Positions 1 through 6,888 of a DNA stretch of 53,444 bases are shown here, one piece after another. The stretch covers positions 1 to 53,444 of the forward strand of contig JADKCY010000025.1 in the NCBI GenBank assembly GCA_016718605.1, read 5' to 3'. The number at the start of each line of letters is the position of its first letter. The stretch's first letter is position 1. The position numbers and the translations under genes were made by a program. The notes under the pieces were generated by a model. It was given only the letters and a program-made list of their open reading frames with translations, was not told where the DNA came from and made no database searches. Origin of the DNA: Lysobacterales bacterium (lineage in GTDB: Bacteria > Pseudomonadota > Gammaproteobacteria > Xanthomonadales > Xanthomonadaceae).

Positions 1-768
1 ATCGACGGCATCTTCAAGCCCTACCAGGGCGAGCTGATCGTCGTCACCGGCATTCCAGGTGGCGGCAAGTCCCTCTTCGTGAATTGGGCGATGGCACAAC
101 TCGTTGTCCGGCACGGGGTCAAGGTGGGCCTTGGCTCCTACGAGACCTATCCGCCGGTTCGGGCGCTGCGCTTCCTCATGGGTGCCTGCGCCGGCAAAGC
201 CTTCGATCTCATGGACTACGACGAGAAGGTCGAGTGGTCGAAGTTTGTCGATGCGAGCTTCATCCTGATCGACAACAAGGGCGATCCGACAGCCGCGCTC
301 AGGGCCGAAGAGAAGTTCAGGACGGTCGATTGGTTCCTCGCGAAATGCCATGACGCCATGCTGCGCTACGGCGCCCAGTGGTTCGTTGTCGATCCGTGGA
401 ATGAGCTGGAGCACGCCAAGGGGCGCAACGAGAGCGAGCACGAGTACATCTCCAAGGCGATCCACAAGATGAGGACCTTCTGCGAGATGACCAGGAGCAC
501 GATCATCGTGGTGGCACATCCTCGCAAGATGGATCGCGACCACAAGGGGGCGTACCAGATGCCGGGCCTCTACGACATTGCCGGCTCCTCAGCATTCTTC
601 AACCGCGCCGATCACGGCCTTGTCGTGCATCGGGCCGTTCGTAGCTCGCCGAAAGTGATGATTTTTTGCGAGAAAGTACGACATCAGCCGGAGACAGGGG
701 TCGTCGGCGATGTCACCTTGGTCTGGGACCCCCGCCGCATGACGTACACGACAACCACCGGAGACTGA
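1..768 (+). CDS. Replicative DNA helicase, Twinkle/T7 gp4-DnaB type (5' truncated by window)
   Basis: RecA-fold helicase domain that would unwind the replication fork. The frame is open from base 1. Walker A GIPGGGKS is at fragment residues 17-24, the Walker B-like WFVVDPWNELE near 127, then IIVVAHPRK near 170 and a YDIAGSSAFFNRAD segment. This order is typical of the C-terminal helicase half of Twinkle/gp4-like phage primase-helicases. An N-terminal primase or TOPRIM half would lie outside the window. The TGA overlaps the next start (TGATG), so translation is probably coupled. SSB follows closely, which supports a replication role. The domain assignment is firm; whether a primase is fused cannot be seen. 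Confidence 0.88.
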   Translation: MDGIFKPYQGELIVVTGIPGGGKSLFVNWAMAQLVVRHGVKVGLGSYETYPPVRALRFLMGACAGKAFDLMDYDEKVEWSKFVDASFILIDNKGDPTAALRAEEKFRTVDWFLAKCHDAMLRYGAQWFVVDPWNELEHAKGRNESEHEYISKAIHKMRTFCEMTRSTIIVVAHPRKMDRDHKGAYQMPGLYDIAGSSAFFNRADHGLVVHRAVRSSPKVMIFCEKVRHQPETGVVGDVTLVWDPRRMTYTTTTGD

Positions 769-1076
769 TGATGACACAGACAGAGGACATTCACGGCAAG
801 CTCGTCTCGATCGATAAGCTGTCGTTCGACAATCAGAAGGATCGCGACGAGGACGGCGTCGTCAAGGGCGTGACCGGCAGCGGCGCGCTGAAGGTCGGCT
901 TCATCATCGAGACGCCTGAGGAGGCCCAGGTCTACTGCGAGACCTTCCAGGCCGAATACTTCGAGGGCAACGATCTCGAGGTCGGCTGCGACGTCTTCCT
1001 GCACGGCCATTTCGAGACGGATGCCGAGACCGGCGACCCGACGTTCCTTGCAACCCGCGGCGCCGTCCGCACCTGA
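768..1076 (+). CDS. Small acidic protein of the replication operon
   Basis: A 102-residue acidic protein between the helicase and SSB. The ATG at 768 overlaps the helicase stop; an in-frame ATG follows at 771. It has no membrane segment and no motif I recognise. It alternates short beta-like stretches with acidic loops (for example GALKVGFIIETPEEAQVY), which would suit a small beta-rich fold. An OB-fold relative of SSB is possible but is only a guess from position. Close packing with its neighbours supports it as a real gene. Confidence 0.75.
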   Translation: MMTQTEDIHGKLVSIDKLSFDNQKDRDEDGVVKGVTGSGALKVGFIIETPEEAQVYCETFQAEYFEGNDLEVGCDVFLHGHFETDAETGDPTFLATRGAVRT

Positions 1077-1088
1077 AGGAGACCTGAC

Positions 1089-1574
1089 GTGAACAATTGC
1101 ACATTCTACGGCAATCTCGGGCAGGACCCCGAGAAGAAGGAAGGCAAGAAGGGCGACTTCATCCTCTTCTCGGTGGCCGTCCGGCAGTTCGGCAACGACG
1201 AACCGCTCTGGGTGCGCTGCGCCTGCTTCCAGGAGGGGCTCATTGACGTGATCGACAAGTACCTGAGGAAGGGCTCGGCGGTCGTCGTGTCGGGCGAGAT
1301 TAGCCTCTTCGAGGGCGACAAGACCTCATCGATCCAGCTCAACGTCCGGAACTTGTCACTCGCCGGCAAGAAGGAGGACGACGATCGCAAGTCCTCGAAA
1401 TCCTCGGGTCGCTCGCGCGATGACGACGATCGCTCGGCCAAGCGCCGCCGCGATGATGACGACGACGATCGCCGGGAGCGCCGCACAAAGAGTCGCGACG
1501 ATGATGACGATCGCAAGTCGTCAAAGCGCAGCAGCCGGCGGGACGACGATCTCGATGACGAGATTCCGTTCTAA
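1089..1574 (+). CDS. ssb: Single-stranded DNA-binding protein
   Basis: The N-terminal ~105 residues form an OB-fold SSB domain: it begins MNNCTFYGNLGQDPE, followed by FSVAVRQFG, WVRCACFQ and GSAVVVSGEI. The last residues are DDEIPF, the acidic hydrophobic tip that SSBs use to recruit replication partners. Between them is a 50-residue linker built almost wholly of D, R, S and K in short alternating blocks, instead of the usual Gly/Gln/Pro linker. The start is GTG with GGAG upstream. It coats single strands during phage replication, as its place after the helicase suggests. A strong terminator lies about 130 bases downstream. Confidence 0.93.
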   Translation: MNNCTFYGNLGQDPEKKEGKKGDFILFSVAVRQFGNDEPLWVRCACFQEGLIDVIDKYLRKGSAVVVSGEISLFEGDKTSSIQLNVRNLSLAGKKEDDDRKSSKSSGRSRDDDDRSAKRRRDDDDDDRRERRTKSRDDDDDRKSSKRSSRRDDDLDDEIPF

Positions 1575-1700
1575 CATAACACAATGACCCTTGCGCGCCG
1601 TCCGCGCACGGGCTATATGCTCCCCTGACCTCACTGCTTCTCCGGCGGTGCGTCATTGGGAGACGAGCCGTCGCTTAGGGATGAGCGACAGGCGATGCAG

Positions 1701-1740
1701 GTGGAGGTCGCTGGGCTCAGCGACCTCCATTTCCATTTCT
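1701..1740 (+). terminator. Rho-independent-like terminator after the replication operon
   Basis: Perfect 11-bp inverted repeat, 1703-1713 (GGAGGTCGCTG) with 1718-1728, GGCT loop, extendable outward by a T-A and a G-T pair, followed by a T-rich but interrupted tract (ATTTCCATTTCT). It sits in the 300-base gap between SSB and the next gene. The rest of that gap (1575-1874) holds no convincing ORF; a small dyad TTGCG-N6-CGCAA lies at 1838-1853 just before the next start. Confidence 0.7.
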
Positions 1741-1874
1741 AGGGGGTGCCAGAGGCCGCGGGCCTCCCGGACCCTACGCGGACACCCCTCAACCTTCCGG
1801 CCGTCCTGGAGCCCCTCCTGAGGCCCGCACGAGGCCATTGCGGTTATACGCAAAGCGTGTCATAGCGAGAACCC

Positions 1875-2390
1875 ATGGAGATGATCGTCGCATGGCTCGA
1901 TGCTTTCACGCTCTCGAATGAGAGCTGGACGTCCCTCATCGGGCTCTGCCTGACCCTCTTGGCTGCGGCCATGTGGTGCAAGCATCTCCTCTACCCCCGC
2001 TTCGTCAGCGAGGGCGACTTCGAGGCGGCGGTGAAGGCATATCTGGCCGCGCTCTCCGTCTACCGGACCGAGCAGACCCGTCTGCTTCAGCTCCGGGGTG
2101 AGGCTGATGTTGTTCGACAGCAGATTCGAGCAGCGGGCGGCACGCCATGGACTGGACAGGTTTCGTCGACCTCCTCGCTACCACTTTCAAGGACTTCGAC
2201 ATTCCGCAGGTTATCCAGCGGGCTGTTGTGGGCGGTACGCTTTGCACTCTCGCGTGGATCGCGGTCCAGTTCATTATCCGGCCGACCGGCTCCATTGGTT
2301 GGTATCGAGCCCGCACCCGAGAGCTTCTACGAGCCCGGCATGACATCGCCGACGCCGTCACGGGCGCCGAGGCCGCGCTCGCCGTACTGA
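1875..2390 (+). CDS. Small membrane protein with coiled coil; C-terminal third overlaps next gene
   Basis: Residues 18-40 form one hydrophobic segment (LIGLCLTLLAAAMW core). A helical stretch with heptad-like spacing follows to about residue 90 (AYLAALSVYRTEQTRLLQL). After that the frame overlaps the gene at 2147 for 244 bases and becomes a Ser/Arg/Pro-rich tail that looks like an out-of-frame shadow. Either the natural stop was lost or the tail is non-functional. The layout (TM plus coiled coil) repeats in the next gene, suggesting a pair of membrane partners. A spanin or holin role is conceivable but unsupported; no lipobox is visible. Start at 1875, with 1881 an in-frame alternative. Confidence 0.6.
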   Translation: MEMIVAWLDAFTLSNESWTSLIGLCLTLLAAAMWCKHLLYPRFVSEGDFEAAVKAYLAALSVYRTEQTRLLQLRGEADVVRQQIRAAGGTPWTGQVSSTSSLPLSRTSTFRRLSSGLLWAVRFALSRGSRSSSLSGRPAPLVGIEPAPESFYEPGMTSPTPSRAPRPRSPY

Positions 2391-2575
2391 AGCAGCAGCT
2401 CACCACCCTGACCTCCCTGAAGGACAAGTTCCACGCTCTGGAAGGAGCGCGAGCACTGCCTCCAGCACGGTCCACCCCTTCCCTCCGGCCGGTCCAAGCT
2501 GCTTCCACGCAACCCTCCCATGAGGAGGAGGACCCAAGCGAGCGCTACTCCTGGCGGAGGGAGCGTGGAGGGTAG
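2147..2575 (+). CDS. Small membrane protein with coiled coil
   Basis: 142 residues: an N-terminal amphipathic stretch, one hydrophobic segment at about residues 26-44 (VVGGTLCTLAWIAVQFII), a helical coiled-coil-like region to about 100 (GAEAALAVLKQQLTTLTSLK), then a Pro/Ser/Glu-rich tail. The start lies inside the preceding ORF in another frame. Its architecture matches that ORF's first 90 residues, so the two may have arisen by duplication. Function unknown. Confidence 0.62.
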   Translation: MDWTGFVDLLATTFKDFDIPQVIQRAVVGGTLCTLAWIAVQFIIRPTGSIGWYRARTRELLRARHDIADAVTGAEAALAVLKQQLTTLTSLKDKFHALEGARALPPARSTPSLRPVQAASTQPSHEEEDPSERYSWRRERGG

Positions 2576-2700
2576 CTGGAAGCTGGAACTCCAGCAAAAT
2601 CAAGGGATGGAAGGACTCTGGAAGGACGTGGAGGGAGTCTGGAAGCAGTTTGGAAGGACTCTGGAAGGAGGCTGGAGGGTGACTTTCCAACCTGGAAGCA
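2560..2700 (+). repeat. Purine-rich degenerate repeat tract with exact 19-base direct repeat
   Basis: The tract is made of CTGGAAG/TGGAGG-like units. TGGAAGGACTCTGGAAGGA occurs exactly at 2608-2626 and 2651-2669. A short ORF (2520-2732, 70 residues) runs through it and reads as WK/EG-containing repeats, ending 14 bases into the next gene. I do not call it as a gene because its repeats follow from the DNA repeats. Otherwise the gap 2576-2718 has nothing recognisable. Confidence 0.55.
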
Positions 2701-2718
2701 ACACAAGGAGATGGACCC

Positions 2719-3063
2719 ATGGGGACCTGTAGGATTTTCGAGTACCAGAAGCTCGCGCGGAGCCACGATGGCGTCGACGTGATGATGCCGGAGGGAGGGC
2801 TCGTGACCGATAAGCTCGGGACGGCCATAAAGACCATCACCACGGTCGCGGCCACCTCGGTAGAGAGCGCCGCCCTGTCGCCGCTGACCAACTTCATTCA
2901 GCTCTTGAGCGACGCGGCCGGGACCTTCTCGGTCTGTCACCGGGGGCCTGGGCAGACTGCGACGCCGAGTGCGGCAACCGCCAACCACCCGCCGCTCGCG
3001 GCTAATGTGCTCTCACCTCTCATTGCCGTGCCGCCCAACACCAAGGTCGCCGTCCGCATCTAA
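2719..3063 (+). CDS. Small hypothetical protein, Ala/Thr/Pro-rich
   Basis: 114 residues starting at ATG with AAGGAG 9 bases upstream, which supports the start. A mildly amphipathic middle (TDKLGTAIKTITTVAATSVE) is followed by a Pro/Ala-rich C terminus ending in KVAVRI. No motif recognised and no signal peptide. Its last 51 bases overlap the end of the convergent XRE gene, which is unusual and lowers confidence in the C terminus of one of the two. Confidence 0.55.
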   Translation: MGTCRIFEYQKLARSHDGVDVMMPEGGLVTDKLGTAIKTITTVAATSVESAALSPLTNFIQLLSDAAGTFSVCHRGPGQTATPSAATANHPPLAANVLSPLIAVPPNTKVAVRI

Positions 3064-3513
3064 GCGGATCGGCAGCAGCGGCCGAGCGAGGCTTCTGGTG
3101 AGCAGGAGCCAGCCGCAGACGAAGCCGACATAGGGCGGCGGGGCCAGCTCGTCCCGGCCGCCCTTCTGGCTTGTGCCGACCCATGTCTTAAGGCGCGCCC
3201 GCTTGACGCCTAGCATGAGCGCCAGGGTCTCCTGCGTCAGCTTGAGGTGCTTCAACGTCTCCAGGATCGCCGCCACGCGGCTGGCCGGCGAGGGAAACGG
3301 GTTCCTCAGCCCATATAGCTGGGTCCAGGCAATCACCCAGACCATCCAGCCCGGCGTCCAGAGCGCGCCCCTGAGATCAATGTCTTTCTCGAGCGTCAAG
3401 TAATGCCCAAGATTCCATCCAAGTAATTCCGCAGCATCGGTCTCGGATAGACTGAGGTTTTTTCGCCACACTGCAAGCTCTTTTGCACGAACGATCGAGT
3501 AATTCATTTGCAT
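3013..3513 (-). CDS. XRE-like regulator with two helix-turn-helix segments
   Basis: 166 residues. A first HTH-like unit lies at about residues 12-45 (WRKNLSLSETDAAELLGW) and a second at about 83-115 (LKLTQETLALMLGVKRARL); both have the Q/S-x-x-x-A-x-x-L-G pattern of XRE domains. Between them is a hydrophobic Trp-rich segment. Its transcription opposes the upstream replication genes. It is a candidate repressor for the repeated dyads elsewhere in the window, but nothing in the sequence links them. Starts at 3513 or 3507 are both possible; neither has a strong ribosome-binding site. Confidence 0.65.
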   Translation of the reverse strand: MQMNYSIVRAKELAVWRKNLSLSETDAAELLGWNLGHYLTLEKDIDLRGALWTPGWMVWVIAWTQLYGLRNPFPSPASRVAAILETLKHLKLTQETLALMLGVKRARLKTWVGTSQKGGRDELAPPPYVGFVCGWLLLTRSLARPLLPIRLDADGDLGVGRHGNER

Positions 3514-3584
3514 TGCGCTCAGACCCTCGGTAGATGTACTGTGCGTCTATTTGTGTGGACGTGACCTTGTCCCGATCTCCACTC

Positions 3585-3613
3585 AGGCCCGGCCAGTAAA
3601 GCCGGGCCTTTTT
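3585..3613 (+). terminator. Rho-independent terminator, rightward
   Basis: AGGCCCGGC (3585-3593) pairs perfectly with GCCGGGCCT (3601-3609), 7-base loop, then a T run to 3613. The T tract fixes it as a rightward terminator. It lies beyond the leftward XRE gene, so it either stops rightward read-through from the replication side or ends a short rightward transcript starting near 3520-3580. Confidence 0.75.
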
Positions 3614-3619
3614 CTTTGC

Positions 3620-3988
3620 CTATTCCATGGATGCTCTGTTGACTTCACGCCGAATGACTTTCTCAGCGTTCTCGAACTCGAAGACTGGGCCGAGCTTGAG
3701 GGTGATGACGCCGCCGATCGAGGGGAAAGTTACGGTGTACTCGGTGCCATCCCAGACGATCGGGCAGGTGACCATGGTGGCATGGTGGCGATCGTGGACC
3801 TGGAGATCGATGCACTTGGTTCCGTGGTGGACGGCGCCGTCGTAGAGGATGGTCTGGTGGCCATAGGTTCCTAGGCGCTCCTCGAAGTCGGAGCCCCGGC
3901 ATCGCAGGCAGCGCCCGCGGTAGTCGGCGATGAAGTAGCCGATGGCGTCGCAGCCTTTGCAGCGTCGGCGCTTGGGGAGATCGGTCAT
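3620..3988 (-). CDS. Zinc-ribbon protein of unknown function
   Basis: 122 residues. The N terminus has two close cysteine pairs (CKGC at about 10-13, CLRC at about 27-30), a classic zinc-ribbon or rubredoxin-like knuckle. A beta-rich body with several histidines follows (DRHHATMVTCPIVWDG). The start has GGAGG 6 bases upstream. It lies downstream of the DUF932 gene but behind a terminator, so it probably has its own promoter. Metal binding is likely; the target is unknown. Confidence 0.75.
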   Translation of the reverse strand: MTDLPKRRRCKGCDAIGYFIADYRGRCLRCRGSDFEERLGTYGHQTILYDGAVHHGTKCIDLQVHDRHHATMVTCPIVWDGTEYTVTFPSIGGVITLKLGPVFEFENAEKVIRREVNRASME

Positions 3989-4017
3989 GCGTCCTCCGTT
4001 TGGGGTTGCAGAAACGC

Positions 4018-4054
4018 AAAAAGGCCGGTCAGGGGATTGCTCCCCCGCCGGCCC
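4018..4054 (-). terminator. Rho-independent terminator of the ribozyme operon
   Basis: Read leftward: GGCCGG (complement of 4048-4053), an inner GGGG/CCCC stem with loop, then CCGGCC (complement of 4023-4028) and a T run (complement of 4018-4022). It lies 9 bases after the DUF932 stop and closes the leftward operon that starts near 7340. Confidence 0.85.
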
Positions 4055-4062
4055 TCTTGGTC

Positions 4063-5253
4063 TTAGGCGGCTGCCTTGTCCAGAACCTTGCCGGCGACAA
4101 CCTCGAGATCGAGACGGTCATCGGTGTTCGGGATGGACCGCGCCAGGGCGGTGATGCCCTGAGCGATGTCCCAGGCCGAGCGGGGCTTGTGGCCCTCCTC
4201 GACCTCGCAGATGTCGAGCACCTTGCGGGCTCGCTGCTTCGACAGGCCACGGTTCTTGAGGAACTCGATGGCCTCGTCATCATCTGACGCCACCTTGGCA
4301 GCCTTCGCTTTCTGCACGCCCTCGATCAGTCCCTTGGCCGAGCCTTCGGCATAGGCCAGGAGAGCCGGTTGCGCCTGATCGACGAATCGCTCGGGCGCCC
4401 CCTTCGAGTGGCGGATGTTGATCTCCTCGCGGTGCTCAACACCCCACAGGATGCGGTTGCAGCAGACGGCCCTGAGGTAGAAACCGACGATCTTGAGAGC
4501 GCCTTTTCCGACCTCAGAATTGGTGACGTAGAAACCCCGGAAGAGAAGGTCAGGCTCTTCCTTGCCGGTGCGCGGATCGGTGAAAGTGCCGACTTGCACA
4601 GGGTTCCGATCATCGACCAGGAAGCAGAACAGGTCGCGATCCGAGGCGTAGAGCGTGGTCGTGTCCAGGCTGACCGGCGTATTGGGGTCGTAGACGCCAG
4701 TCGACCAGTCCAGGGTCCCAGGGACCTTCCACCGAGTATCGCCGTTTCCGTTGCCGGCGATGCCTTGCAGCGCTTGAACCACCTCGTAGTCAGGGACCCG
4801 GCCGTAGTCGGGACCCGTGACAGCGCGCAAGGTATGCTCACCATTCTTCCGCGAGTAGACTTTCACGTCCTCCACCTCGCGGAGGTGCCTGAGACCGTAG
4901 CTGAGGTTGTCAGCCACGATCTGGCTCGGCAGCTCCCGGAGATAGGAGGCCGGCGCCTTGGCCAGTGAGCAGAGTTGCCCGAATGCCCAGTGGGTCGAGT
5001 TGACCTCGTCCCCATTGGGCAGCCCGAACGACAGGGCGCGGAGGCTTGCCTTGTCGGTGGGCTCGGGCGCCAGAACCTCGATCTTTTTCGACGGACAGAT
5101 CGTGGTCAGGCTCTCGCTGTACTCCTTCGCCTTGAACTCCCTGAGCGTGCTCAGGCTCAAGAACTTCTGGTCCGCCGGACGGGCAAACCATTGGTGCGAC
5201 ACCTCCGAAGAGGAGGAGCCGCCGAAGGTGTTGACTTTACGAGCATCAGTCAT
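4063..5253 (-). CDS. DUF932 phage/plasmid-like protein
   Basis: About 396 residues. It matches the DUF932 family of phages and plasmids by overall layout: an N-terminal region with WFARPADQKFLSLSTLRE, a central HTLRAVTGPDYGRVPDYEVV segment, the DRDLFCFLVDD core, then YLRAVCCNRILWGVEHREEINIRHSKGA. The family's molecular function is unsettled; some members are described as iteron-binding-like. I chose the ATG at 5253 because GGAGAAAACG precedes it; the longer start at 5265 has no ribosome-binding site. It is the last gene of the ribozyme operon, with a hammerhead directly upstream and a terminator directly downstream. Confidence 0.85.
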   Translation of the reverse strand: MTDARKVNTFGGSSSSEVSHQWFARPADQKFLSLSTLREFKAKEYSESLTTICPSKKIEVLAPEPTDKASLRALSFGLPNGDEVNSTHWAFGQLCSLAKAPASYLRELPSQIVADNLSYGLRHLREVEDVKVYSRKNGEHTLRAVTGPDYGRVPDYEVVQALQGIAGNGNGDTRWKVPGTLDWSTGVYDPNTPVSLDTTTLYASDRDLFCFLVDDRNPVQVGTFTDPRTGKEEPDLLFRGFYVTNSEVGKGALKIVGFYLRAVCCNRILWGVEHREEINIRHSKGAPERFVDQAQPALLAYAEGSAKGLIEGVQKAKAAKVASDDDEAIEFLKNRGLSKQRARKVLDICEVEEGHKPRSAWDIAQGITALARSIPNTDDRLDLEVVAGKVLDKAAA

Positions 5254-5297
5254 CGTTTTCTCCATGGCTTAAACAGACTTCCATGCCGTCATGGCTT

Positions 5298-5372
5298 GGC
5301 TCATCAGCACCGAGGGGGCCGCCCTCGATGGACATCAACCCGTTACAAACTGTTACGGGTTGATGTTTCGCC
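5298..5372 (-). ncRNA. Type II hammerhead ribozyme, copy 1
   Basis: Read leftward. Stem II pairs complements of 5370-5372 and 5298-5300 (GGC/GCC). GAAA is at 5366-5369. Stem III is 11 perfect bp (5355-5365 with 5333-5343). The GUC triplet is at 5331-5333. Stem I has 9 bp including one G-U (5322-5330 with 5308-5316). CUGAUGA is at 5301-5307. The predicted cut is between 5331 and 5330. All core bases of the hammerhead are present, with stem II as the open helix (type II). The first base is the G of the upstream gene's TAG stop. Confidence 0.93.
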
Positions 5373-6268
5373 TAGTCGTTGACCGCAACGAGCTTCGGAT
5401 ACGCACCACGAATGACGTGGCTCGACTTCCGTCGCTTGCGCGCCGCGCGCGCCGCCGGCCGCTTCACGGTCTCGCGCTTGGGCTTGGGGGCCTTTGCGAC
5501 GAGCGCGAAGCCGAGGGCCGAGAGAACCTCGATCGTGACGACGCCCAGGAGTACGAGGCCGATCTGGACGTTGGCGCTGGCGAGGGTTCCAAACGAGACC
5601 TTCTCGATGAGGGTCGCGGTCGGATCGATGGTGACGGGCTTGGCCGAGGCCAGAACCGCGTCGATATCGCGGAGCCGGGCCACGAGCTTGTCGCGCGTGA
5701 CGATCCCCGCCTTCTCGGCTTCAAGAACTGCGAGCTGCGGACACCACTTCTGAGAGATGGCGCCGTAGGCCGTGGTCCCCTTCTTGTCGCAAGCGATCGA
5801 AGCCGCTACAGTCTTGGAGCCCCTGCCAGGGCTTGCCAGGATTGCAGCGATGTCCGCTTCAATTCGCGAAGCGGATCGAGGTTGCTCCCCGGAAAGTTGG
5901 GCCTCGATCCGCTTCTTCTCCGCCGATGCCGCGTCGTAGGCTTGCGCCTCTGACGTTCGGGCACCTCTCTCAGCATCCTGCGCCGTAGCAAGGAAGCCCA
6001 GAGCCGCGGTAAGGGACCATGAGAGAGCCAGGACCCAGGCAAAGCCCAGGGCCAGACGCTTCAGGAACCCAGCCCTCACCATCAGGACCGGAAGCCGGCC
6101 CTTCAGGACGTCGATCGCAACCGACATGAGGACGAAGATCAGGGCAGAGGCCAGACCGTGGCTCAGGCCCTTGTTCCAGCCAAAGCTGGCATTCATTCCC
6201 GCCGACCCCGCCCATAGCGCAAGGGTCGCCAGGAACCAGGGGTTCACCCTGGCAAGGCGACGTTTCAT
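5372..6268 (-). CDS. Multi-pass membrane protein with periplasmic coiled coil
   Basis: 298 residues. Hydrophobic segments lie at about 12-30, 37-57 and 70-95. A long polar helical region at 96-235 contains two cysteines (SIACDKK, QKWCPQL) that could form a disulphide. A final membrane segment is at about 236-258, followed by an Arg/Lys-rich tail. The same plan and several matching positions recur in the 506-residue protein at 12684, so they are paralogues. It sits between ribozymes 2 and 1: GGAGAATATC precedes its ATG and its TAG supplies the first base of copy 1. Function unknown; a role in host envelope modification or exclusion is only a guess. Confidence 0.82.
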   Translation of the reverse strand: MKRRLARVNPWFLATLALWAGSAGMNASFGWNKGLSHGLASALIFVLMSVAIDVLKGRLPVLMVRAGFLKRLALGFAWVLALSWSLTAALGFLATAQDAERGARTSEAQAYDAASAEKKRIEAQLSGEQPRSASRIEADIAAILASPGRGSKTVAASIACDKKGTTAYGAISQKWCPQLAVLEAEKAGIVTRDKLVARLRDIDAVLASAKPVTIDPTATLIEKVSFGTLASANVQIGLVLLGVVTIEVLSALGFALVAKAPKPKRETVKRPAARAARKRRKSSHVIRGAYPKLVAVND

Positions 6269-6300
6269 GATATTCTCCGGTGTTGGATACTCCGATGATT

Positions 6301-6367
6301 GGGCTCATCAGCATGCGCAAAACGCATGGACCAACTCTTCGGAAAAACCGAAAAGTTGGTTTCGCCC
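6301..6367 (-). ncRNA. Type II hammerhead ribozyme, copy 2
   Basis: Read leftward. Stem II is GGGC/GCCC (6364-6367 with 6301-6304), GAAA 6360-6363. Stem III is 12 bp with one G-U (6348-6359 with 6331-6342) and an A5-type loop. GUC is at 6329-6331. Stem I is 6 perfect bp (6323-6328 with 6312-6317), CUGAUGA 6305-6311. Predicted cut between 6329 and 6328. It lies between the TAG of the 42-residue gene, whose G is base 1, and the ribosome-binding site of the 298-residue membrane protein. Confidence 0.93.
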
Positions 6368-6495
6368 TACTCGTAGATGAACTGCCGGTCGACGCGATTG
6401 CGCATCCACCAGCGGATGGCGTTGATGCGCTTACGCTTTGCACCAGCGCGCTTCCAGATGTCGGTCTCGCCGACGCGGGTCCAGAGGACGTACAT
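6367..6495 (-). CDS. Small basic protein (42 aa)
   Basis: A 42-codon ORF, MYVLWTRVGETDIWKRAGAK then an Arg/Trp-rich end (INAIRWWMRNRVDRQFIYE). Its ATG overlaps the TGA of the upstream 54-residue gene by one base, so coupled translation is likely. Its TAG ends exactly on the first base of hammerhead copy 2. The tight fit at both ends supports a real gene. The C-terminal part could form a basic amphipathic helix. Function unknown. Confidence 0.7.
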   Translation of the reverse strand: MYVLWTRVGETDIWKRAGAKRKRINAIRWWMRNRVDRQFIYE

Positions 6496-6659
6496 CACAA
6501 GCCCTCCACCGGAACCGATTTTCCGACCCGGCGCTGCTGCTCATTGAAGGCAGCCTCGTAGGTTGGGAAGACGCCGCAGTTCTCGAAGCCGAGGCCCCGG
6601 TCCTGTTCGAGGCGCCAGCCGATGGGGAGGCGGATGATGTCGTAGATGGTTTTGATCAT
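6495..6659 (-). CDS. Small protein (54 aa)
   Basis: A 54-codon ORF beginning MIKTIYDIIRLPIGWRLEQD, preceded by CCGGAGAACGACT, the same type of ribosome-binding segment that follows the other ribozymes. It is the first gene after hammerhead copy 3 and is coupled to the next gene through TGATG. No membrane segment or motif recognised; residues 20-45 look like a small mixed alpha-beta unit. Function unknown. Confidence 0.7.
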   Translation of the reverse strand: MIKTIYDIIRLPIGWRLEQDRGLGFENCGVFPTYEAAFNEQQRRVGKSVPVEGL

Positions 6660-6688
6660 AGTCGTTCTCCGGTTGAAGTCTGACGATT

Positions 6689-6750
6689 GGGCTCATCAGC
6701 ACGGGGCTTACCCGTGGACCAGTCGACGTTGCCGCCGGCTGGTTTCGCCC
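6689..6750 (-). ncRNA. Type II hammerhead ribozyme, copy 3
   Basis: Read leftward. Stem II is GGGC/GCCC (6747-6750 with 6689-6692), GAAA 6743-6746. Stem III has 4 bp, an A-C mismatch, then 5 bp including a G-U (6733-6742 with 6719-6728). GUC is at 6717-6719. Stem I is 6 perfect bp (6711-6716 with 6700-6705), CUGAUGA 6693-6699. Predicted cut between 6717 and 6716. Its first base is again the G of a TAG stop. The stems differ in sequence from the other copies while pairing is kept, which supports selection on structure. Confidence 0.92.
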
Positions 6751-6884
6751 TATGGGGCAAATCGCGCGGCTAGAATGCCGAGCGGGATTGCCGTGCAGAT
6801 ACCAAGGATCGGGTCGTGATAGGCCACGACGGCCGAGACGACGCCGACGCCAGCGGCGAGTAGGAAGACCCCGACGATCTTCAT
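6750..6884 (-). CDS. Small hydrophobic membrane protein (44 aa)
   Basis: A 44-codon ORF starting MKIVGVFLLAAGVGVVSAVV, with two hydrophobic segments separated by a short polar turn (AYHDP). It follows the 51-residue gene by 4 bases and its TAG ends on the first base of hammerhead copy 3. It is probably an inner-membrane peptide. Its size and hydrophobicity would suit a holin-like or toxin-like peptide, but nothing specific shows that. Confidence 0.7.
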   Translation of the reverse strand: MKIVGVFLLAAGVGVVSAVVAYHDPILGICTAIPLGILAARFAP

Positions 6885-6888
6885 GGGG

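Noticed and set aside
765..771. CTGATGA as a further rightward hammerhead core
   Set aside because: It is the TGATG stop/start overlap of two genes; no GAAA and no flanking helices. Other CTGATGA/TCATCAG hits (about 8511, 9383, 10151, 16692) lie in coding sequence without the other core parts.
1591..1821. Rightward ORF between SSB and the membrane protein
   Set aside because: It contains the terminator hairpin and has Arg/Ser-rich shadow-like composition with no ribosome-binding site.
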